Both the position numbers and the translations under genes were made by a program. This document shows, one piece after another, positions 54,858-60,014 of a DNA stretch of 60,014 nt. Source of the DNA: Gammaproteobacteria bacterium. GTDB lineage: Bacteria; Pseudomonadota; Gammaproteobacteria; Xanthomonadales; SZUA-36. Position 1 is the first letter of the stretch. Each line of letters begins with the position of its first letter. A model generated the notes under the pieces. It worked only from the letters and a program-made list of their open reading frames with translations. It did not search any database and was not told where the DNA came from. Location: assembly GCA_024279945.1 (NCBI GenBank), contig JAJRRA010000016.1, positions 1 to 60,014 on the forward strand, read 5' to 3'.

Positions 54858-56632
54858 TTACCTGAACGTCATTCGGCTGTTGACTTCGAAACCTTCCGGG
54901 GTAAATCTCAACGTGGTGTAACTGCGGTCTGAAAAGGACTTGAGGGCTTGCTGTGCAGCCGTTGAAATGTCATCGATGGATTGCAGAAGCGCTTCCTGTT
55001 CCGGGTCTGTGTCTGGAGATTCGCCCAGTGTCGATGTGTACTGTTTTTCCAGTTTCTGAGTGTACTCGACATGAGTCGCTACATCATAGCCAACAGACAG
55101 GAAGGTGCCGGCCGGCCCGGCATCCTTTGCCAGGTAAGCAGGCAAACCGGCTTCCTCTCCATCACCAATGGACAGGCCGATTGCATCAGATGAAAGGGCG
55201 GCGAAGGCCACTATGTCCGGAATGGGGATCAGGGACGCGGGTAAGCGAACCGGAGCTTCGCCGGGAGTGAGTGTCAGCCCGGACAGGTCCGGCAAGAACA
55301 TCTGGGCCATACCTACAAACATTTCCGGCTGATCAACGTGCACCGCGATTAATCCCCTGCCGTTAACCGGTATGGAATTCGTTTCTGAGATTGCGCTCAG
55401 ACTCAGGCGCAGGCCGCGGAAATTGTTAAGCAAAGGCGGCATTGGCTGGTTCAGTTGTACGAATGAATCGGCAGCACTTTGGTTGAGCGACTGGAACTGC
55501 TCACATTTAAAGGGGCTTTCCATGATGGCGGCGGCCTTTCCCGCAGGAAATCACGTGCTGCACCCAAACGCATACCGAGCGAAAATTCGAGGATGCGGTT
55601 TGACTGCGGGTTTGCGGCAGGTATGTCGGCCACCAGGCCGACGAGTTGCTGGGCCAGTGTGGCTTTGGTTTCCACACGGTATTGAATGGCGATGGCAGAG
55701 GGTGTCAATTCGAGCGTGCCCACGGTCATTCGTGGTGCATTACTGACGATGCTGCGGTACTCATTGATACATTCAGGCGTCATGTCAGCCGGGTCGGACT
55801 CACCGCTTGCTTTCATCATCCGGGCGATAACGGTATCCGGGTTGATGAATTCTTCGAGCAGGCGGTCCAGGTCCAGAATACCGGAACCATAAGATGTATA
55901 ACCGTGCTCGGCGTTCAACTCAGCCAGGCGGCTTGCAGCATTGGAGTTTCCCGGCAATTCCAGGCCGAGGAAAGCAGGCAACAACTCTGTTTCGGCCATC
56001 GGGGGAAAAATACCGATTGCCAGGTGATCGGCCAGAACTGAAACGTACAGGCTGACCGGTTCATCCTGTGTCCCGCCATCACCGAGCCGCCAGTAGGATG
56101 TCCCCTGAAACTCCAGTTCCGGCGCCTTGATTTCGGCATTGCTCAATACGCGTTCGATGGTTGTGCGCAGAGCGCCGGCATCTGACAGGCCGATTCTCAG
56201 GACAGGAAACACGCCCATGCCATACAGGACCTTGTGAGAACGGAGGTCGAAACCGAGACTTTCCATGCCCTGTCTGCTGAGTTTTCCGTCGAGCTCCTGC
56301 AGAATGGCTTTTTCCAGTTTTGAGTTGCTTTGGTCATTCGAATCGGCTTCATTGTTTACAAGCGCATCGTTTTCCAGTGCTTGCCTGGCTTTGCCCACTT
56401 CACTTTGGGCTGCCTCAAGAGCTGGTTGAAAACGTTGCAGGAATGATTCGATGACATCATTGGGTGTCGGCTCCAGGTTCCCGGCCAGGTAGGGCGTGTC
56501 GGAAGGTACATAGTCAAACAGGCTGTTATCCGATTTTATATCCGCCACTTCCACCGCGTTTTCAGCCTTGCTGCAGGCGGTTATCATCAGTAGCGAAGCT
56601 GTCCCCATGGCCAACAGGCGCAAATAACTCAT
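54858..56632 (-). pseudogene. large lipoprotein of unknown function, interrupted by one frameshift
   Basis: From the ATG at 56632 a signal with lipobox LLMITAC leads into a protein (SLFDYVPSDTPYLAGNLEPT and following) that reads through LGMRLGAARDFLRER and then loses frame, stopping at 55451. The other frame continues AAAIMESPFKCEQFQSLNQ to a normal stop at 54858. Adding one A to the AAA run at 55537-55539 yields about 591 residues. The product should be an envelope lipoprotein. I do not recognise the family, though lipoproteins with the Y-x-P-x-DTPY start occur in other gammaproteobacteria. Sequencing error and true mutation are both possible. Confidence 0.75.
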
Positions 56633-56917
56633 ACGAAATCCCTCGAATACATTACGTGTAAAGGTGTTATACCACACTACAACACCAGACTCAATAATTA
56701 ATCGGCAGGACAATTATAGTCTGCGCAGGACGCACAGGCTTGAAATGAGATTTTTATTGACCTACATCTTTCCGCTGATACGTTTTGCAGGTATGCTCAC
56801 GTTTAACCTGGGTATGCATCAATACAGCCGTTGCGAATGGCCTGTTAAGACCTGAAGAAAGAACTGTTAAATCGAAGCGACTCAGGCTGTAACCAGCAAA
56901 TCAATCGGAGATTTCTC

Positions 56918-58249
56918 ATGAGAATCGGTGTACCGAGAGAGATATATACGGGCGAAAAGCGCGTTGCCACTACCCCGGATGTGGCCGCTCAGTTAATCAA
57001 ATTGGGTTTTAGTGTTGTACTTGAGTCCAATGCCGGCGCTGCCGCAAATTTTTTGGATTCAGACTATGAAGCGGCGGGATGTACCATCGCCGCTACAGCC
57101 GATGATCTCTGGGCTGAAGCCGACATCATTCTCAACGTACGCGGCCCGGAAGATGAGGAAACCGCCCGCCTGAAAGCGGGGCACACGTTGATTAGTTTCC
57201 TGTGGCCGGCACAGAATCCTGAATTGCTTCAGTTGCTTTCCGAGCGTGGTGTGACAGCCATGGCCATGGACAGTATTCCGCGCATTTCACGTGCCCAAAA
57301 GATGGATGCGCTGAGTTCCATGGCGAACATCGCTGGATACCGGGCCGTGGTGGAAGCTGCCCAGCATTTCGGGCGCTTTTTTACCGGCCAGATCACGGCC
57401 GCCGGCAAGGTGCCGCCGGCTAAAGTGCTGGTGATCGGCGCCGGTGTTGCCGGTCTGGCCGCCATTGGTGCGGCCAAGTCCATGGGTGCAATCGTTCGTT
57501 CCTTCGATACCCGCCCCGAAGTCAAGGAGCAGATTGAGAGCATGGACGCTGAGTTCCTGATGCTGGATTTCGAAGACGAGGATGGTTCCGGCGAGGGTGG
57601 TTATGCCAAAGTCATGAGCGACGAGTTCATCAAGGCCGAGATGGCGCTGTTTGCCGAACAAGCCAAAGACGTGGATATCATCATTACCACCGCGTTGATT
57701 CCAGGCCGGCCTGCGCCGCGCCTGATCACGGCGGAAATGGTCGAGTCGATGAAGAACGGCAGCGTGATCGTCGACCTGGCCGCCGAGCAGGGCGGCAACT
57801 GCGAACTGACCGAAGCCGACAAGGTCGTTAAGCATCACGGCGTTACCCTGATCGGCTATACCGATATGCCAAGCAGGCTGGCCGCGCAGTCCAGCCAGCT
57901 TTATGCGACCAATTTGCGTCACCTGTTAACTGACCTGACGCCCGAGAAAGATGGTCAGATCATGGTTAACATGGAGGACGAGGTGATTCGCGGCGCAACC
58001 GTGTGCAAGGATGGAGAAATCACCTGGCCACCACCGGCGCCGAAGCTTTCCGCGGCCCCGGCCAAAGCGGAACCGGCACCTGCGCCGCCGGTCATTGAAG
58101 AAACCAAGCGGTCTGCCGCAGGCCCGATTATCGGCATGGTGGTTGCCGGTCTTGCGCTGCTGGGCCTCGGTGCGGTCGCACCGGCTTCCTTCATGGCGCA
58201 TTTCACCGTATTCGTGCTGGCCTGCTTTATCGGCTATATGGTGATCTAG
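56918..58249 (+). CDS. pntA: NAD(P) transhydrogenase subunit alpha, part ending at an in-frame amber codon
   Basis: 443 residues, with GGAG before the ATG. It holds the NAD-binding domain I (MRIGVPREIYTGEKRVATTP, VIGAGVAGLAAIGAAKSMGA, ALIPGRPAPRLIT), an Ala/Pro-rich linker (about 372-390) and two transmembrane helices ending in VLACFIGYMVI. A TAG at 58247 then interrupts it. The downstream codons continue in the same frame as the rest of PntA, and the TAG stands where E. coli PntA has Trp in its VVWNV segment, so a TGG-to-TAG change is the simplest explanation. With Trp restored the protein is 511 residues, the normal length (E. coli 510). PntAB uses the proton gradient to make NADPH from NADH. 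Confidence 0.92.
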   Translation: MRIGVPREIYTGEKRVATTPDVAAQLIKLGFSVVLESNAGAAANFLDSDYEAAGCTIAATADDLWAEADIILNVRGPEDEETARLKAGHTLISFLWPAQNPELLQLLSERGVTAMAMDSIPRISRAQKMDALSSMANIAGYRAVVEAAQHFGRFFTGQITAAGKVPPAKVLVIGAGVAGLAAIGAAKSMGAIVRSFDTRPEVKEQIESMDAEFLMLDFEDEDGSGEGGYAKVMSDEFIKAEMALFAEQAKDVDIIITTALIPGRPAPRLITAEMVESMKNGSVIVDLAAEQGGNCELTEADKVVKHHGVTLIGYTDMPSRLAAQSSQLYATNLRHLLTDLTPEKDGQIMVNMEDEVIRGATVCKDGEITWPPPAPKLSAAPAKAEPAPAPPVIEETKRSAAGPIIGMVVAGLALLGLGAVAPASFMAHFTVFVLACFIGYMVI

Positions 58250-58453
58250 AATGTGAAAGCGGCCTTGCATACACCACTTATGAGCGTTACCAACGCAATA
58301 TCAAGCATCATTATTATTGGCGCTTTGATGCAAATCAGTTCGGTGGACAGCGTGGTTATGTGGATCGCCGCCGGAACCGTGTTAATAGCCGGCATCAACA
58401 TCGCGGGTGGCTTTGCCGTCACGCATCGTATGCTGGAAATGTTCAGGAGGTGA
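58250..58453 (+). CDS. C-terminal membrane part of PntA, in frame after the amber codon
   Basis: The frame continues [19 protein letters not shown] to HRMLEMFRR, matching the last two transmembrane helices of PntA. It could be made by readthrough of the TAG or by re-initiation at the GTG at 58253, four bases after the stop. The only nearby Shine-Dalgarno-like sequence is a weak GGTGA. Some bacteria naturally split PntA into PntAA and PntAB, but their break lies before the membrane helices, not within them. The stop overlaps the AGGAGG that serves pntB. Confidence 0.85.
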   Translation, partial: NVKAALHTPLMSVTNAISSIIIIGALMQISSVDSVVMWIAAGTVLIAGINIAGGFAVTHRMLEMFRR

Positions 58454-58460
58454 TGTCGTC

Positions 58461-59855
58461 ATGATTAACGCTGGAGTTATAACCGTGTCGTACATCATTG
58501 CGACTATCCTTTTCATCCTCGCCCTGGGTGGACTTTCCGATCAGGAAACGGCCAGGCGCGGCAACTGGTACGGCATCATCGGCATGGCGATCGCTTTGGC
58601 CGCTACAGTGCTGGGAGTCGTAACGCAGCATTACACTATCCTGTTTGCGGCCCTGCTGATCGGCGGCAGCATTGGTATCGTGGCAGCGCGCCGCGTGCAG
58701 ATGACCCAGATGCCGGAGCTGGTCGCTATTTTGCACAGCCTGGTGGGTGCGGCGGCCGTGGCTGTTGGTTACGCCAATTTTATGGATCCCAATAAGCACC
58801 TTGTGGGTGTTGAACTGACCATTCACGACATTGAGACTTACCTCGGTATCCTGATCGGTGCGGTGACCTTATCCGGGTCGGTGATCGCCTTCGGCAAATT
58901 GTCGGGCCGCATTGGTGGTCAGCCATTGACCTTGCCGGCACGACACTGGCTGAATCTCGGCTTGTTGATCGCTTCGTTCTGGTTTGGCTACGAGTTTGTT
59001 GTGCAATCGTCGGCAGGCGGGGGCATGATACCGCTGCTTATCATGACGGTCATCGCCTTGCTGTTTGGAATTCACATGGTGATGGCGATTGGTGGTGCAG
59101 ATATGCCGGTGGTGGTTTCCATGCTCAACAGTTACTCCGGGTGGGCTGCTGCAGCGACAGGCTTCATGCTGAACAATGATCTGCTGATCGTGACAGGTGC
59201 ACTAGTGGGTTCCAGCGGCGCCATCCTCAGTTACATCATGTGCCGTGCGATGAATCGTAAATTTATAGCCGTAATCGCAGGGGGATTTGGCACCGGCGGC
59301 GGAACCGCGGCAGCATCCGGTGAACAGGAGGGTGAAATTGTCGCTATTGAGGCCGAGGAGACTGCAGCGTTGTTGGTCGATGCCAAAGAAGTGATGATTA
59401 TCCCTGGTTACGGTATGGCGGTAGCCCAAGCCCAACATATCGTATATGAAATCACAAAGATTTTGCGCGCCAAGGGTGTCAATGTTCGCTTTGCCATTCA
59501 TCCGGTTGCCGGGCGTATGCCGGGCCACATGAATGTGCTGTTGGCCGAGGCCAAGGTTCCTTACGACATCGTATTTGAAATGGATGAGATCAACGAGGAT
59601 TTCCCCAACGTTGATGTTTCGATGGTCATCGGTGCCAATGACATCGTTAACCCGTCGGCACTGGACGAACCCGATGGCCCGATTGGCGGTATGCCCGTGA
59701 TCGAGTGCTGGAAGGGTAAAACCACGATCGTGCTTAAACGCAGCATGGCGACTGGTTATGCGGGGGTGCAGAATCCGCTGTTTTTCAAGGAAAACACGCG
59801 CATGCTGTTCGGTGACGCCAAAGATACTCTGGATGCGGTTTTCAAGTTACTGTAA
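58461..59855 (+). CDS. pntB: NAD(P) transhydrogenase subunit beta
   Basis: 464 residues from the ATG at 58461, with AGGAGG ten bases upstream. An upstream in-frame start at 58407 lies inside pntA and is rejected. About nine transmembrane helices (domain II) are followed by the NADP-binding domain III with [37 protein letters not shown] and [12 protein letters not shown]. The length matches E. coli PntB (462). It appears intact, so only the alpha subunit carries a lesion. A truncated palindrome and an IS110 end follow its stop. Confidence 0.96.
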   Translation: MINAGVITVSYIIATILFILALGGLSDQETARRGNWYGIIGMAIALAATVLGVVTQHYTILFAALLIGGSIGIVAARRVQMTQMPELVAILHSLVGAAAVAVGYANFMDPNKHLVGVELTIHDIETYLGILIGAVTLSGSVIAFGKLSGRIGGQPLTLPARHWLNLGLLIASFWFGYEFVVQSSAGGGMIPLLIMTVIALLFGIHMVMAIGGADMPVVVSMLNSYSGWAAAATGFMLNNDLLIVTGALVGSSGAILSYIMCRAMNRKFIAVIAGGFGTGGGTAAASGEQEGEIVAIEAEETAALLVDAKEVMIIPGYGMAVAQAQHIVYEITKILRAKGVNVRFAIHPVAGRMPGHMNVLLAEAKVPYDIVFEMDEINEDFPNVDVSMVIGANDIVNPSALDEPDGPIGGMPVIECWKGKTTIVLKRSMATGYAGVQNPLFFKENTRMLFGDAKDTLDAVFKLL

Positions 59856-59861
59856 AGCCGG

Positions 59862-59880
59862 GGTCAGGTTCCTGAACCTG
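59862..59880. repeat. GGGTCAGGTTC palindromic repeat, copy 3, truncated
   Basis: GGGTCAGGTTC, CT and GAACCTG. The left arm is complete, but the right arm stops after GAACCTG where ACCCC is expected. It lies a few bases after the pntB stop. The break coincides with the probable left boundary of the IS110 element, so the remaining ACCCC is expected beyond the element's other end. Confidence 0.7.
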
Positions 59881-60014
59881 ATAATCCTCTAGCCAGCCTC
59901 CTCGCAGTCAGTGGTTAAACTGACTGCTCTGATTAGGATGAGGAGACTGGTATGTCACATTACTGCGGAATTGATCTGCATTCAAATAACCACGTTGTGG
60001 TGGTAATAGACGAT
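59881..60014 (+). mobile_element. left end of an IS110-family insertion sequence (runs off the window)
   Basis: The boundary near 59880 is inferred from the truncated palindrome. About 70 bases separate it from the transposase ATG. This non-coding end holds a perfect hairpin, GCAGTCAGT (59904-59912), loop GGTTAA, ACTGACTGC (59919-59927). Around it lies an imperfect outer pairing of CCAGCCTCCTC (59893-59903) with GAGGAGACTGG (59940-59950) that covers the AGGAG Shine-Dalgarno. The outer arms may be the subterminal inverted repeat. Such a short left end suggests that any bridge RNA lies downstream of the gene, as in the IS1111 subgroup. Confidence 0.65.
59952..60014 (+). CDS. IS110-family transposase, N-terminal fragment cut by the window edge
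   Basis: The 21 visible codons read MSHYCGIDLHSNNHVVVVID followed by Asp. The Y-x-GIDLHS-NN-x-VV start, with the first Asp of the DEDD RuvC-like catalytic set, is characteristic of IS110-family recombinases. The gene continues past position 60014, so whether it is complete or active cannot be told. AGGAG lies just upstream. Confidence 0.85.
   Translation, partial: MSHYCGIDLHSNNHVVVVIDD

Noticed and set aside
58247-58249. Interpretation of the pntA stop as selenocysteine
   Set aside because: The codon is TAG, not TGA, and E. coli PntA has Trp, not Cys, at this position. Pyrrolysine use would also need dedicated genes that are not seen here.

Overview
This window looks like chromosomal DNA from a free-living gammaproteobacterium of moderate GC content (judged by eye, not measured). 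The evidence is gene order. The block caxA-kdsD-kdsC-lptC-lptA-lptB-rpoN-hpf-ptsN runs into hprK-rapZ-EIIA-HPr-EI-mgtE, an arrangement known from several gammaproteobacterial lineages other than the enterics. The pairs purM/purN, DUF2066-perM-hda and yoaA-tsaB are also typical. No rRNA or tRNA gene, prophage or CRISPR array was seen. The only mobile element is the left end of an IS110-family element at the right edge.

Layout. 0.2-7.8 kb: a tautomerase, a GMC flavin oxidoreductase, an RND pump with its adaptor, and a nucleotide-translocase-like carrier. 7.9-16.8 kb: a metal and cofactor acquisition region. It holds a BtuCD/FecCD-type ABC importer, rppH, a FecA-like TonB receptor, bfd and bacterioferritin among three Fur-box-like sites, SufT, a YgbA-family protein, and a btuB receptor behind a cobalamin riboswitch whose ribosome-binding site lies in a hairpin. 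16.9-21.4 kb: a very large multi-domain glycosyltransferase. 21.5-27.1 kb: mrcB, a TPR lipoprotein, yoaA and tsaB. 27.1-44.4 kb: a long leftward block carrying Kdo synthesis, LPS transport, sigma-54, ribosome hibernation, a permease-less PTS regulatory relay with HPr kinase, MgtE, a tandem glycosyltransferase, a YeeE-type sulfur transporter and a translationally coupled cysteine-repeat protein. 44.5-52.0 kb: ibaG, an M48 protease, purN/purM, DUF2066, perM, hda and AMP nucleosidase. 52.0-56.6 kb: a VWA-PAN protein, a truncated SYLF gene and an interrupted lipoprotein. 56.9-60.0 kb: pntA (interrupted by an in-frame amber codon), pntB and the IS110 end.

Four genes are interrupted. Three (btuB, the large glycosyltransferase and a lipoprotein, all on the minus strand) are each restored by one extra A in a short A run. 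That points either to systematic homopolymer under-calling or to real single-base slippage. The fourth, pntA, has TAG at a position where the family has Trp, and this is not an indel. The observations most worth a second look are the coupled YeeE/cysteine-repeat pair, the pntA amber codon, the shared frameshift signature, and a dispersed GGGTCAGGTTC palindrome that the IS110 element appears to have entered.
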